A program made the position numbers and the translations under genes. The notes beneath the pieces were generated by a model. That model did no database searches. It had not been told where the DNA came from and saw only the letters and a list, made by a program, of their open reading frames with translations. A stretch of DNA of 64,000 nucleotides, from contig NZ_CP032762.1 of NCBI RefSeq assembly GCF_003641205.1, positions 310,001 to 374,000 of the forward strand. The letters run 5' to 3'. This document shows, in pieces, positions 35,002 to 44,660 of this stretch. How positions within the stretch are numbered: position 1 is the first letter of the stretch; every line of letters starts with the position of its first letter. Source of the stretch: Rhodococcus sp. P1Y. GTDB taxonomy: Bacteria; Actinomycetota; Actinomycetes; Mycobacteriales; Mycobacteriaceae.

Positions 35002-36273
35002 TCAGTACGACAGATTGATGGCGTGATCGACGACCGGAATCATCGAATCGACGGTGACCTCACGGGGATTACCCGGTGTGCACCAGTCACCTTGGATGTG
35101 CTCGGCGATCTTGAGCACCGTCTTCTCGTCGCCTGGTATGACTTCGCCTCGACCCGTGTACTTTCCGGTGTTCATCCGGTTCTTGTCGTACAGCGCCGTG
35201 TTGACTTCGCCGAAGTTGTCGGGAATACCGACGTCCTTCGCCAAGCGGATAGCTGCTTCCACGGCCGCGTCGGCTGCCTGCACCGTCGTGAGATTCCTGG
35301 TGTCCACTCCCAGCGCACCCGCCAGCTGTGCGTAGCGCTCGTATCGCGCAGGCAGGTTGTATTCCCACACCCTGGGCAATGCGATGGCGTTGTTGAGACC
35401 GTGGTGCGAATCGAAGTAGGCACTCACTGCGTGCGAGATCGAGTGCACGATGCCGAGGCCGCCGGAGTTGAAGGCCTGGCCTGCGATGTACTGCGCGTTC
35501 ATCATGCCTTCTCGGGCCTTCAGATTCCGAGGCTCGTACACGGCCTCACGCAGGTTCTTCGCAACGAGTTCCACCGAGTACAGCGCGTTTCCGAGCGACG
35601 GCGCAAAGTCGAGCCGAGACACGAACGGCTCGCTGCCGTGCGCCAAGACATCGAATCCGCAGTACGCGGTGAAATGCTGAGGGCAGGTGTAGAACAGCAG
35701 TGGGTCATCGATTGCGACGGTCACGATGGACGCTTCGTCGAAGGCAACCCACTTGTGCGGATTGTCCATGTCGGAGGTGTCCGTGATGACGTAGGCCCAC
35801 GACGTTTCGGATCCCGTTCCCGCGGTTGTCGATACGGCAATGTGCGGAGGGTTTTCCTTGTTCGTGGACTTGGAGAATCCTTCGAACTCGTTGATGTTGC
35901 GGCCGTCGTGAGCGATGACGATACGAGCGCCCTTGGCTGCATCGTGGCTCGATCCACCGCCGACGGAGATGATGCTGTCGCACTTCTCCTTCTGGTACAT
36001 CGCGGCGGCATCCATGACGTTGTAATCCTTGGGGTTCGACTCGACCTTGTCGAACAGCACGACCTCGACGCCCTGGTACTCGATCTTGCCGATCAGTTCC
36101 TCGATGATGCCCGATCCGCGAAGTCCGGTCGTCACGAGCAGCGATCGCTTGAATCCTAGGTTCTTCGCCTCGACGCCGATGATGTCGTGCGCGCCCACCC
36201 CCAGAAGTGCACGGGGGAAGGGGTGAAACTCCTTGATCGGAAAGTCCCAAATTTGGTTGAGCTCGATTGCCAT
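35002..36273 (-). CDS. mno: NDMA-dependent (iron-containing) alcohol/methanol dehydrogenase
   Basis: The 423-residue type III alcohol dehydrogenase is recognisably near-identical in pattern to Rhodococcus ThcE/Mno (start MAIELNQIWDFPIKEFHPFP). NAD(P)-binding GGGSSHDAAKG is near 97-107 and metal ligands lie in GFDVLAHGSEPF and HSISHAVSAYFDSHHGLNN. These decameric enzymes hold NADP(H) tightly and need an external acceptor, thought to be mycofactocin in vivo; they oxidise methanol and other alcohols. A strong AGGAGGA site precedes ATG 36273. It heads an operon with moxR and a VWA gene. Confidence 0.95.
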   Translation of the reverse strand: MAIELNQIWDFPIKEFHPFPRALLGVGAHDIIGVEAKNLGFKRSLLVTTGLRGSGIIEELIGKIEYQGVEVVLFDKVESNPKDYNVMDAAAMYQKEKCDSIISVGGGSSHDAAKGARIVIAHDGRNINEFEGFSKSTNKENPPHIAVSTTAGTGSETSWAYVITDTSDMDNPHKWVAFDEASIVTVAIDDPLLFYTCPQHFTAYCGFDVLAHGSEPFVSRLDFAPSLGNALYSVELVAKNLREAVYEPRNLKAREGMMNAQYIAGQAFNSGGLGIVHSISHAVSAYFDSHHGLNNAIALPRVWEYNLPARYERYAQLAGALGVDTRNLTTVQAADAAVEAAIRLAKDVGIPDNFGEVNTALYDKNRMNTGKYTGRGEVIPGDEKTVLKIAEHIQGDWCTPGNPREVTVDSMIPVVDHAINLSY

Positions 36274-36597
36274 CGAAATCCTCCTGGTGAGTCGGTGTGA
36301 CTTGACTCACTGTGCGGTCGGCGGCGAGCGCTTACAAGAGGATTCGAACCAAACCATCCGCCCGCCGTCCCGAACTACCCGAACGGTCAGGTCGGACAGC
36401 TGGTCGTGCGAACAGTTACCCGGACGGATTCGGACTCATGGACGACTGAGCATTGTGACCAGCCACCCCACATGAACTAAGACCAAAACCGTGCGGAACG
36501 CTCAGTTTCGGATGCAAGCGTTGTGCACATCGGCGGAATCTGATCGACTGAGCGCGGTCTGCACATTCGGTTCTCTCGGCACGACAGGAGCAGCGCT
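36274..36597. other. 324-bp divergent control region between mno and the AceE-like gene
   Basis: It contains no coding signal. On the mno side there is an inverted repeat with arms GTGAGTC and GACTCAC (36287-36310) close to the ribosome-binding site. I could not place a convincing -10/-35 pair on either strand. Confidence 0.45.
36287..36310. promoter_or_regulatory. Inverted repeat GTGAGTC-N10-GACTCAC in the mno leader
   Basis: Perfect 7-bp arms with a 10-bp centre lie 14-37 bp upstream of the mno start, within or just before the expected 5' leader. It could be an operator or a short RNA hairpin near the ribosome-binding site. Confidence 0.45.
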
Positions 36598-38928
36598 TTG
36601 ACCAGCATCATTCCCGCCGCGCAGAATTCGCCGCGGATCGCTCGCGACGATCTGCACGAGATCGCAGAGAAGGTGCTGTGGCTCTCGACATCGATCATCC
36701 ATCACGCCAACCGAATTCGCCCCAACCACACCGGGCTCAAAGTCGGTGGTCACCAAGCCTCCTGTGCATCGATGGTGTCGATCATGACGTCGCTGTGGTT
36801 CGAGCAACTCGAATCCGGGGACCGGGTGTCGGTCAAACCGCATGCGTCCCCGGTTCTACACGCCATCAACTACCTTCTCGGCGAGCTCGACGAGAAGTAC
36901 TTGACGACGCTTCGCTCCTTCGGCGGATTGCAGTCGTACCCGTCGCGCGCCAAAGATCCCGACCCAGTGGACTACTCCACCGGCTCGGTGGGCATCGGTG
37001 CCACCGCGCCGATCTGGGGTGCGCTGTCTCGCCGGTACGTCGAAACCAGCTTCGGCGGCGCCGGAGCCGGTCGACAGTACTCACTGGTCGGCGACGCCGA
37101 ACTCGACGAGGGTGCCGTCTGGGAAGCCATTCTCGATCCCGGCATCGCCGAACTCGGTGAAATCGTGTGGATCGTCGATCTCAATCGCCAGTCACTCGAC
37201 CGGGTCGTCCCCAACATCGCGGCGGGGCGCCTCGAGAAGATGTTCGACGCGGCAGGCTGGCAGGTCATCACGGTCAAGTTCGGTCGACTTCTCGAAGACC
37301 TCTTCGCACGCCCGGGCGGCGAGGCTCTTCGTCGACGCATAGTCGACATGCCCAACCCCGAGTATCAACGGCTTCTGCGGTGCTCGCCGGACGAAGTGCG
37401 GACCCGGCTTCCCGGTGACGGTCCCGACGCTGAGACCATCACCACGGTGATCGCCGACCTCGACGACGCAGTGCTGACCGAATCCATTCGCAATCTCGGC
37501 GGCCACGACATGGCAGCGTTGCGGGACGCATACTCCCGGATCGACGACGGTCGACCAACCGTCATCATCGCGTACACCGTCAAAGGCTTCGGGCTGCCGA
37601 CTCAGGGCCATCCGCAGAACCACTCGTCGTTGCTGACCGTCGACGAGTATGCCGCTCTGGCCGAAACGCTCGGCGCCGATCCGGCCGAGCCGTGGTCGCG
37701 GTTCCCCGCTGATTCACCGTCGGCAGCACTGTGCGCGGACACCGCACGTCGTCTGCACAGAGAACCTGTGCCGGTGTCGGCTCCCCCAGCCATTCCGGTC
37801 GACATCGGACGAACGCCCAAGGGAACTGCGACGACTCAAGCCGCGCTCGGCCGCGTCCTGATCGATCTGACGCGCGATGCACCCGAGGCAGCCGCACGCG
37901 TCGTGACGGTCAGTCCGGATGTCAGTTCGACGACGAACCTCGGCGGATGGGTCAACAAAGTCGGCGTGTGGTCGTCGACCGAGCGCCGCGACTGGTTCGA
38001 AGACGACTCCGAGACCATCATGCATTGGCGAGAGAACCCCACGGGTCAACACATGGAACTCGGCATCGCCGAGACCAACCTTGTCGGGCTGATGGGCGAA
38101 CTCGGCGCGACCTGGAGCAGGTGGGGACAGCCCCTGTTCCCGATCGGCGTCATGTACGACCCGTTCGTCGAACGCGCCCTCGAGCCCTGGTCCTACGGCA
38201 TCTACGCCGGCGGGCAGTCGATCCTCGTCGGGACCCCGTCGGGAGTCACTCTTGCTGCGGAAGGTGGTGCGCACCAATCGATCAAGACGCCATCGATCGG
38301 ATTGGAGCAGCCAGGCTGCATCGCGTACGAGCCGGCTTTTGCCATCGACGTCGAGTGGACTCTCCTCGCCAGCATCGGCCGACTCGGGCGCCCGGACGGC
38401 ACCTCGGCATACCTCCGATTGTCCACCCGCCCAGTGGATCAGAGCCTCGCCGACGTTCCAGCGGATCCTGCGGCACGCGAACGTCGTCGTCGACAGGTCG
38501 TCGCGGGAGGCTACGCGCTTGTCCGACGCGTCGGCGCAAGGGTCACCATCGCTGCGATGGGTGCGTTGATGACCGAGGCGTTGGCCGCCGCCGACCGACT
38601 CGAACAGGCCGGAGTCATCGCCGACGTCCTCTGCATCACCAGTCCCGGCCAGCTCTACCGCGCACTGCAAGCCAGGCAGGGGCACGGCGACGGCGATACG
38701 TGGATCCTCGACCAGCTCCTACCAGCAGATCGCGCGACACCGATGGTGACGGTGCTCGACGGCCATCCACACACTTTGGCGTTCCTGGCCACCGTCAACC
38801 GAGTGGCGTCGACATCGTTGGGGGTCAGCAACTTCGGCCAGGTCGGGTCTCTCGATGAGGTGTACGAGTACCACCACATCGACACCGATTCCATCGTCAG
38901 TGCCGCCCTCGACGTGACGGGCCACTGA
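36598..38928 (+). CDS. AceE-like E1 (thiamine diphosphate) dehydrogenase/transketolase-type enzyme
   Basis: The 776-residue enzyme aligns in pattern with homodimeric pyruvate dehydrogenase E1 (AceE): GGHQASCASMVSIMTSLWFE, YSTGSVGIGATAPIWGALSRR, thiamine motif GDAELDE followed by DLN, and NLGGHDMAALRDAY. It is about 110 residues shorter than AceE, and no E2 or E3 gene is near. The TTG start has AGGAG at good spacing. Its position divergent from mno suggests a link to alcohol or aldehyde metabolism. Alternatives are a transketolase-like carboligase or a 2-oxoacid dehydrogenase using E2 encoded elsewhere. Confidence 0.83.
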   Translation: MTSIIPAAQNSPRIARDDLHEIAEKVLWLSTSIIHHANRIRPNHTGLKVGGHQASCASMVSIMTSLWFEQLESGDRVSVKPHASPVLHAINYLLGELDEKYLTTLRSFGGLQSYPSRAKDPDPVDYSTGSVGIGATAPIWGALSRRYVETSFGGAGAGRQYSLVGDAELDEGAVWEAILDPGIAELGEIVWIVDLNRQSLDRVVPNIAAGRLEKMFDAAGWQVITVKFGRLLEDLFARPGGEALRRRIVDMPNPEYQRLLRCSPDEVRTRLPGDGPDAETITTVIADLDDAVLTESIRNLGGHDMAALRDAYSRIDDGRPTVIIAYTVKGFGLPTQGHPQNHSSLLTVDEYAALAETLGADPAEPWSRFPADSPSAALCADTARRLHREPVPVSAPPAIPVDIGRTPKGTATTQAALGRVLIDLTRDAPEAAARVVTVSPDVSSTTNLGGWVNKVGVWSSTERRDWFEDDSETIMHWRENPTGQHMELGIAETNLVGLMGELGATWSRWGQPLFPIGVMYDPFVERALEPWSYGIYAGGQSILVGTPSGVTLAAEGGAHQSIKTPSIGLEQPGCIAYEPAFAIDVEWTLLASIGRLGRPDGTSAYLRLSTRPVDQSLADVPADPAARERRRRQVVAGGYALVRRVGARVTIAAMGALMTEALAAADRLEQAGVIADVLCITSPGQLYRALQARQGHGDGDTWILDQLLPADRATPMVTVLDGHPHTLAFLATVNRVASTSLGVSNFGQVGSLDEVYEYHHIDTDSIVSAALDVTGH

Positions 38929-38985
38929 ATCGGACGCGGGTTCGTACCTCGGAGCCACAGCGTCATGGACAGGGCATGAGGCGAA

Positions 38986-39597
38986 TCAGATACAGATACC
39001 ACCGAGCACGGCGTCGACCATGCTTTCGGCGTACAGGCGATCGGTTTCGGACGTCTGCGCGCCGGCCTTCTGATGCGAGAAGATGACGTGACTGAGGACG
39101 GCGCCCGTCACCAACTCGAGGATTCGAGTTGTATCGACCGACTCGGACGCCTCACCTCTCTGCTGCGCGCGGTGCACGATGGACCGAGCGGCAACCAGTC
39201 GGCTCTTGTTGAGCGTGTCCATCATGTGCCCGAGAAGATCGGGGTGAACCCGCGCGTCGAGTGCGACTCTCAGGCTCACCAGGCCGGCGGTTCCCCGGTA
39301 ACCCGTCAATAGTTGGACAGCGAGTTCGACCAGGTCGGCCCGAAGAGTCCCGAGATCGATCGGTTCGGCAAGCGGACTACGCGCTTCGAGGGCGTCGACC
39401 AGCAGATCACCCTTGGACGCCCAGCGCCGATACAGTGCCGCCCTTCCGACCGTCGCCGTGCGCGCGACAGCATCGAGCGTGAACCCCGACCACCCTCGTT
39501 CCCAGTACACCTCGAGGACCGCGTCGTACACCCGTTCCTCGAGGTGCGGGTCGCGCGGTCGGCCCCGTCGAACCGAAGATTCTTCGCTCACCGACAT
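38986..39597 (-). CDS. TetR family transcriptional regulator
   Basis: The 203-residue regulator has its helix-turn-helix at about 32-62 (FTLDAVARTATVGRAALYRRWASKGDLL) and a TetR C-terminal domain of the AcrR/TetR_C_16-like kind. ATG 39597 is chosen over the longer frame that would overlap the divergent gene. It is divergent from the thiolase-like operon; the 77-bp gap contains a perfect 6-bp-arm palindrome, so it is the likely repressor of that operon. Confidence 0.91.
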   Translation of the reverse strand: MSVSEESSVRRGRPRDPHLEERVYDAVLEVYWERGWSGFTLDAVARTATVGRAALYRRWASKGDLLVDALEARSPLAEPIDLGTLRADLVELAVQLLTGYRGTAGLVSLRVALDARVHPDLLGHMMDTLNKSRLVAARSIVHRAQQRGEASESVDTTRILELVTGAVLSHVIFSHQKAGAQTSETDRLYAESMVDAVLGGICI

Positions 39598-39621
39598 AGT
39601 GTCGCATCCACAGGCATTGCG

Positions 39622-39634
39622 GACAGTCACTGTC
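39622..39634. promoter_or_regulatory. Palindrome GACAGT-C-ACTGTC, TetR operator candidate
   Basis: This perfect 13-bp palindrome is centred 31 bp from the TetR start and 46 bp from the thiolase-like start. Assignment to the adjacent TetR is by position. Confidence 0.6.
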
Positions 39635-39674
39635 TGTAATAGGTTCCATTGATGCTCCACAGACGAAACAAGCC

Positions 39675-41174
39675 ATGAACGACCCACACCGCATTCCGGT
39701 GATCATCGGCGTCGGCGAGGTCAGCGGTTGCGGAACCCCGTTGAACCTCGAACCTCTCGAGCTCATCCGCCGCGCCGCGGAATCGGTCTCCGGGGTAGCG
39801 GCAGCACCCTGGATCACCCGCGCGGACAGCATCTCCGTCTGTCACATCGCAAGCTGGTCCTACGCTCACCCCGCCGCCACGCTGGCATCGAAGTTCGGTG
39901 CTCAGCCCACCGATCTGTTCGACGCCCCGATCGGAGGACAGTGGCCGACGCGACTTCTGGATCGAGCGGCATCACGCATCGCGTTCGGAGAATCGACCGT
40001 TGCGGTGGTAGCGGGCGGTGAAGCTCAAGCCTCGGTGAGCGCGATGACCAAGAGCGGACGAAACCCCGCCGACGAGGGATGGGCAGCAGATCCGGGCGGA
40101 CCGCCGAGCTTCGACCTGGATCAACTCGGCAGTCCGGCAATGCAACTCGCAGGCCTCATCACCCCCGTGCGAATCTATCCGTTGTTCGAGAACCGCCTCA
40201 GGTTCGAGATCTCGGAGAGTCCGCAGGCGCAGATGGCGCGATGCAGCGAATTGTATGCGGCATTTTCTCGCGTCGCCGAGAGCAACCCGTACTCGTGGAA
40301 CGGTAAGGCACGGACCGCCGAGGACATCGGCACCCCCTCACAGAAGAACCGCGTGGTCTGCGAACCGTATCCGTTGTCCATGAACGCAATGCCGTTCGTC
40401 GACCAGGCAGCATGCCTGATAGTGACGAGCCTCGCCGAAGCGCGCGAACATGGAGTGCCGGAGGACGACATCGTGTACGTCTGGGGCGGCGCCGGAGCCG
40501 ACGACACCACGGACATCCTGGACCGCAGCAGCTTCGGGCGCTCACGCGCACTGGAATCTTCACTGGACCGGACACTGCATGCTGCATCGACCGGCGTCGA
40601 CGAGATCGATGTTCTGGACGTTTACAGTTGCTTTCCGATCGTCCCTACACTCGCTACCCGGCATCTCGGTACACTGGAGTCGTTGGTTCCCAGCGTCACT
40701 GGGGGTCATTCGTCATTCGGTGGGCCGCTCAGCAGCCACTCGGTTCACTCGATCGCTGCATCTGTCCGCGCGATCCGCGCCGGCAAGCACTGCGCGCTGG
40801 TGCATGCGAACGGCGGCTACATGACGTATCAGCATTCGATACTGCTGGCTGACATCGAGCATTCCAACGGATACATCGGAAGCCCTGAACCTGTGGCGGT
40901 CGAACACGATTCGCCGGCACGGGCACACGCCGAGAGCGGCGACGTCACTGTGGAAACAGTGTCCGTCGAACATTCTCGGCAACAGGAACCCGCTCAGGCC
41001 TTCCTGGTCGCCCGGGACACCCACGGCCGACGCATCGCCGCCCAGACTGCCCCCGGTGACACCGAGAGCGCGCGGAGGCTGTCGCTGTACCGAACTTCCA
41101 CTCCCACCGAAATAGTCGGCACCACAATAACTATCGAATCAGTCGAAGGGCACATTCGTGTACGAGAGCACTGA
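39675..41174 (+). CDS. Thiolase-like protein type 1 (acetyl-CoA acetyltransferase-like)
   Basis: The 499-residue thiolase-fold protein has two thiolase halves (about 1-230 and 250-400) and an extra C-terminal domain of about 80 residues (PAQAFLVARDTHGRRIAAQTAPGD), as in the TLP1 group. The canonical thiolase active-site Cys context is not evident; DVYSCFP and GGHSSFGGPLSSHSVHSI are the conserved features, so acyl transfer may be atypical. It overlaps the enoyl-CoA hydratase gene by 17 bp in a three-gene lipid operon. Confidence 0.85.
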   Translation: MNDPHRIPVIIGVGEVSGCGTPLNLEPLELIRRAAESVSGVAAAPWITRADSISVCHIASWSYAHPAATLASKFGAQPTDLFDAPIGGQWPTRLLDRAASRIAFGESTVAVVAGGEAQASVSAMTKSGRNPADEGWAADPGGPPSFDLDQLGSPAMQLAGLITPVRIYPLFENRLRFEISESPQAQMARCSELYAAFSRVAESNPYSWNGKARTAEDIGTPSQKNRVVCEPYPLSMNAMPFVDQAACLIVTSLAEAREHGVPEDDIVYVWGGAGADDTTDILDRSSFGRSRALESSLDRTLHAASTGVDEIDVLDVYSCFPIVPTLATRHLGTLESLVPSVTGGHSSFGGPLSSHSVHSIAASVRAIRAGKHCALVHANGGYMTYQHSILLADIEHSNGYIGSPEPVAVEHDSPARAHAESGDVTVETVSVEHSRQQEPAQAFLVARDTHGRRIAAQTAPGDTESARRLSLYRTSTPTEIVGTTITIESVEGHIRVREH

Positions 41175-41961
41175 ACAAGTCGTCAGGACCGAACGCGTCG
41201 GGCACGTACTCGTCGTGACCATCGATCGCCCCAAAGCCGCGAACAGCATCAACGCACGCGTGCACACGTTGCTAGGCGAGGCCTGGGAATCCGCCGAGGC
41301 AGACCGCGATATCAGAGCGATCGTTCTCACCGGGGCCGGAACGACGACGTTCTGCGGCGGTGCCGACCTCAAGGCTCTCGGTACCGGTGGCCCAGGCGCC
41401 GTGACCCCACCGGAAACGGCACACTGGGGATTCGCCGGCATCGTCCGCCATCCGATTTCCGTGCCCGTCATTGCGGCTGTGAACGGCTCGGCGCTCGGAG
41501 GAGGAACAGAGCTGGCTCTGGCGTCGGACATGGTCGTGGCCTCGACTACGGCGTCGTTCGGATTGCCGGAAGTTCACCGCGGCCTCATCGCGGGAGCAGG
41601 CGGAACGTTTCGCCTCATGTCCGCGATACCGGAACACATCGCGCTCGAACTTCTGCTCACCGGCAAGCCCATGACAGCGCAGACGGCCGCGACGTGGGGA
41701 TTGGTCAACCGCGTCGTCGAGCCGGACGACGTCATGAACGCGGCGATGGAACTTGCACGCCTGTGCGCGGCGGGCGCTCCGCTGGCGGTGCGTGCATCCA
41801 AGCGACTCGCCCGACGTATCGTCGACAATGCGCAAGCCCACGAGGAAGATTCGTGGCTGCAGAACCAGAAGGAACTCGATCAGCTCACGACCACACACGA
41901 CGTGGTCGAGGGAATCACCGCGTTCCTGCAGAAGCGCGATCCTGAATGGACCGGGCAGTGA
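41158..41961 (+). CDS. Enoyl-CoA hydratase/isomerase family protein
   Basis: This crotonase-fold enzyme has 267 residues. The oxyanion-hole segment FCGGADLKAL lies near 65-74, and both acidic catalytic positions are kept: the Glu in GGGTELALASDM and the Glu in GLPEVHRGLIAGAGGTFRL. It is thus competent for hydration of an enoyl-CoA. GTG 41158 overlaps the thiolase-like gene, and its own end overlaps the acyl-CoA ligase gene by 16 bp, indicating coupled translation. Confidence 0.9.
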   Translation: MYESTEQVVRTERVGHVLVVTIDRPKAANSINARVHTLLGEAWESAEADRDIRAIVLTGAGTTTFCGGADLKALGTGGPGAVTPPETAHWGFAGIVRHPISVPVIAAVNGSALGGGTELALASDMVVASTTASFGLPEVHRGLIAGAGGTFRLMSAIPEHIALELLLTGKPMTAQTAATWGLVNRVVEPDDVMNAAMELARLCAAGAPLAVRASKRLARRIVDNAQAHEEDSWLQNQKELDQLTTTHDVVEGITAFLQKRDPEWTGQ

Positions 41962-43712
41962 GCACGACGGCGTGCGACATGCTGACGCTGCGGGCAGAAT
42001 CCGATCCCGAGGCTCTCGCGTATGTCGACGGTGACCACGAGTGGTCCTGGAGTGCGGCTCGAACCGTGGTTCGCGAGGCCGCCGCAGGATTGATCGCCCT
42101 CGGCGTCGAGCCATCGAAAACCGTTGGGCTACTTCTAGCCAACAGGGTCGAGCACATCCTCGGCGACCTCGCCGCTCTGCACATCGGCGCATGTACGACT
42201 TCTGTGTACGCCACCGCATCCGACGATCAACTGCGGCATATCTCCGAGGATTCCGATATCGGCACCCTGATCCTCGATTCGATCGGGCTCGAACGGTTCA
42301 GAGCCACGCTTGCGTCGATGACGTCGCTCCGCCTCATCGTGTTGACCGACGACGTGAGCGAACCCGGCGACCTCGACTGCCGAGTGATCACGTGGAGCGG
42401 GCTCCTGGAACTGGGGCGTTCTTCCAATGACGTTGCGGTACAGATCGATCCCGATGCACCCGCCGTACTCATCTACACCTCGGGCACAACGGGACCATCG
42501 AAGGGTGTGCCCCTCACTCACCGCCAACTCGTGGCCGCGTGCGAATCTGCCTCACAACACTTCTCACTCCCCACCAACCCTCGTTTCCTGTCGTATCTGC
42601 CGTTGGCGCACATCGCTGAACGAGTGTGCTCGTTGTACCTCCCCCTGCACTTGGGTGGCACGACGGCCTTCTGCGCTGATATGAACGATCTCCTTCCATC
42701 GCTACAGCGGACGAAGCCGACCATGTTCTTCGGCGTGCCCCGCGTATGGGAAAAGATTCGGTCCTCGCTGACGGTCAAATTGAGCGAGGTGGGCGAAGAG
42801 CAGAGGCGCGCCGTGGACCAGGCGATGTCGGACGCGCGCACGGTGGCGTTGGCGCGACTGAACAGCGAGTCGGTCGACCCAGAGATGGAATCGCGGGCGC
42901 GCGAGGCCGATCAAGGATTGTTCGCGATGATTCGCGCCGGACTCGGACTCGATCAGTGCGCGCACGCCGTCACCGGTGGTGCCCCTCTGTCACCGGATGT
43001 CCAAGAATTCTTCCTCGCACTCGGAATACCCCTGCATCAGGTGTACGGATTGAGCGAGACCTGCGGCGCAACCGTCAGCCACCGGCCAGGCCGGATCAAG
43101 ATCGGCACCGTCGGCGAACCACTACCGGGCGTCGAAATACGGATCGACGACGACGGCGAAATTCTCATCCGTAGCCCGTTCAACACGTCGGGATATCGAG
43201 GTCTGTCGAACGAGGCCTTGTTCACCGACGATGGTTACCTCCGCACCGGCGACGTGGGAACGATCGACGGCGACGGGTTTCTCAGTGTCACGGACCGTAA
43301 GAAAGAACTGATCATCACGGCCGGCGGAAAGAACATCGGCCCGAACAACATCGAAGCCCGCTTGTTGAGGAGCTCGCTGATCGGGCAAGCACTTGTGTAC
43401 GGCGACAACAGACGCTATCTGGTCGCGCTGGTGACCCTCGATCCAGAGGAAACACAGCGCTGGTTGACCTCCAGAGGCGTGTCGACTGCCAGCGACCCGG
43501 CGGGACATCCGCTCGTCGCGGAGGAAATCGAGCGTGCAGTTGCCGTCGCGAACCGGGCCGTCTCGCGTGTCGAGCACATCAAGAAGTGGGCCGTCCTGCC
43601 GTCCGAGTGGACCGTGGACCGCGGCGAACTGACGCCGACGATGAAGCTGAAGCGCCGGACACTACATTCGAACTACCGCAATGAGATCGAAGAGATGTAC
43701 GGCGAGCCCTGA
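41946..43712 (+). CDS. Long-chain acyl-CoA synthetase (AMP-forming)
   Basis: The 588-residue AMP-dependent ligase has ATP-binding loop YTSGTTGPSKGVPLTH near residue 177, the YGLSETCG motif, the hinge RTGDVGTIDGDGFLSVTDRKKE and the C-terminal lysine segment LTPTMKLKRR. The layout is that of FadD15/long-chain acyl-CoA ligases. It activates a carboxylic acid, probably a fatty acid, to its CoA thioester. It is third in the operon with the thiolase-like and hydratase genes. Confidence 0.9.
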   Translation: MDRAVSTTACDMLTLRAESDPEALAYVDGDHEWSWSAARTVVREAAAGLIALGVEPSKTVGLLLANRVEHILGDLAALHIGACTTSVYATASDDQLRHISEDSDIGTLILDSIGLERFRATLASMTSLRLIVLTDDVSEPGDLDCRVITWSGLLELGRSSNDVAVQIDPDAPAVLIYTSGTTGPSKGVPLTHRQLVAACESASQHFSLPTNPRFLSYLPLAHIAERVCSLYLPLHLGGTTAFCADMNDLLPSLQRTKPTMFFGVPRVWEKIRSSLTVKLSEVGEEQRRAVDQAMSDARTVALARLNSESVDPEMESRAREADQGLFAMIRAGLGLDQCAHAVTGGAPLSPDVQEFFLALGIPLHQVYGLSETCGATVSHRPGRIKIGTVGEPLPGVEIRIDDDGEILIRSPFNTSGYRGLSNEALFTDDGYLRTGDVGTIDGDGFLSVTDRKKELIITAGGKNIGPNNIEARLLRSSLIGQALVYGDNRRYLVALVTLDPEETQRWLTSRGVSTASDPAGHPLVAEEIERAVAVANRAVSRVEHIKKWAVLPSEWTVDRGELTPTMKLKRRTLHSNYRNEIEEMYGEP

Positions 43713-43713
43713 C

Positions 43714-43757
43714 CCGTGCGTGCGTAATGACAGAGGAACGTAACTACCCACGCACGG
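43714..43757. terminator. Convergent hairpin CCGTGCGTG/CACGCACGG
   Basis: A 9-bp GC-rich stem with a 26-nt loop lies between the ends of the acyl-CoA ligase gene and the siderophore-interacting protein gene. The position suggests a bidirectional terminator. No U tract is present. Confidence 0.55.
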
Positions 43758-43775
43758 AGCAGGTTTCGCGAGCCG

Positions 43776-44660
43776 TCACAATCCTTCGCGTTCGAGGATT
43801 TCATCCCAGTACAGTTCGGCTTCGGCATCGCCAATGCTCGAATTGTCGATGCGTTCGAATTCGGTCATGAGTTGCTCGGACTTGTCGCGGTACCGATCGA
43901 GCCATTCTTGTTTGTCGGCGCGCCAGTATCCGACGATCGCGAGCCGGTTCGGGGGTACCGGTGAATCCTTACGAAAGTGCTTGCGCACAGCTCTTCCCAC
44001 CGAAGCTTCTCCGGCGAACCACACGTACCCTGGCCCGTCCGGCACGGGGTGTGATGTCACCCGTTGTGCAAGTTGCGATTCTGCTCGGTCGTTTCCACCG
44101 ATACACCACTCGACGGTCACGTCGGCGACGCTGTTCACCGTGAGAACGTCGTCGGCGTGGGCAACCTCCGCAATGGCAAGTGCACGTTGTCCGGGCGGAA
44201 GTTGTTCGATGACCCGCAGCATGGCCGGGATTCCAGGGAGATCAGCAGCGAGGAGCATCCAGTCGGTATCGCCGGGAGGTCGGTACCAGGAACGAGTCCC
44301 CCACATTCCGAGATACTGGCCGGGCGTCGCCGAGCGTGCCCACGAACACGCAACTCCGCCACCGTGGTCGACGAAATCGATAGTGATGGTGTCTCGGTCC
44401 CACCGGCGGACGGTGTAGTTTCTGCATTCCCGAACGTCCTCGGGTCGATGATGGCCCAGGGTTTCGCCGTTGAACTCCATCGAAGGTGGCGCAGATTCGC
44501 CGTCGGCCGGAAAGTACAGGTGCACGATTTCGTCGGGCACGCCGCTGGACACGAACTGCTCCGGTTCGGGGTTGTCGAACACGACACGGATGAACGACGG
44601 CGACAGGCGAGTGACCTCGGCTACCCGAGCGGTGATGTACCCCGACGGAGATGTACCCAT
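43776..44660 (-). CDS. Siderophore-interacting protein (FAD-dependent ferric-siderophore reductase)
   Basis: The 294-residue protein has a FAD-binding beta-barrel (about 1-115) with the RNYTVRRW motif for FAD and a C-terminal SIP/NAD(P)H domain (about 120-270, WMLLAADLPGIPAMLRVIEQLP, WFAGEASVGRAVRKHF). It reduces ferric siderophores in the cytoplasm. ATG 44660 overlaps the stop codon of the substrate-binding protein gene (TGATG), so the two are coupled and share the iron-box promoter. Confidence 0.93.
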   Translation of the reverse strand: MGTSPSGYITARVAEVTRLSPSFIRVVFDNPEPEQFVSSGVPDEIVHLYFPADGESAPPSMEFNGETLGHHRPEDVRECRNYTVRRWDRDTITIDFVDHGGGVACSWARSATPGQYLGMWGTRSWYRPPGDTDWMLLAADLPGIPAMLRVIEQLPPGQRALAIAEVAHADDVLTVNSVADVTVEWCIGGNDRAESQLAQRVTSHPVPDGPGYVWFAGEASVGRAVRKHFRKDSPVPPNRLAIVGYWRADKQEWLDRYRDKSEQLMTEFERIDNSSIGDAEAELYWDEILEREGL

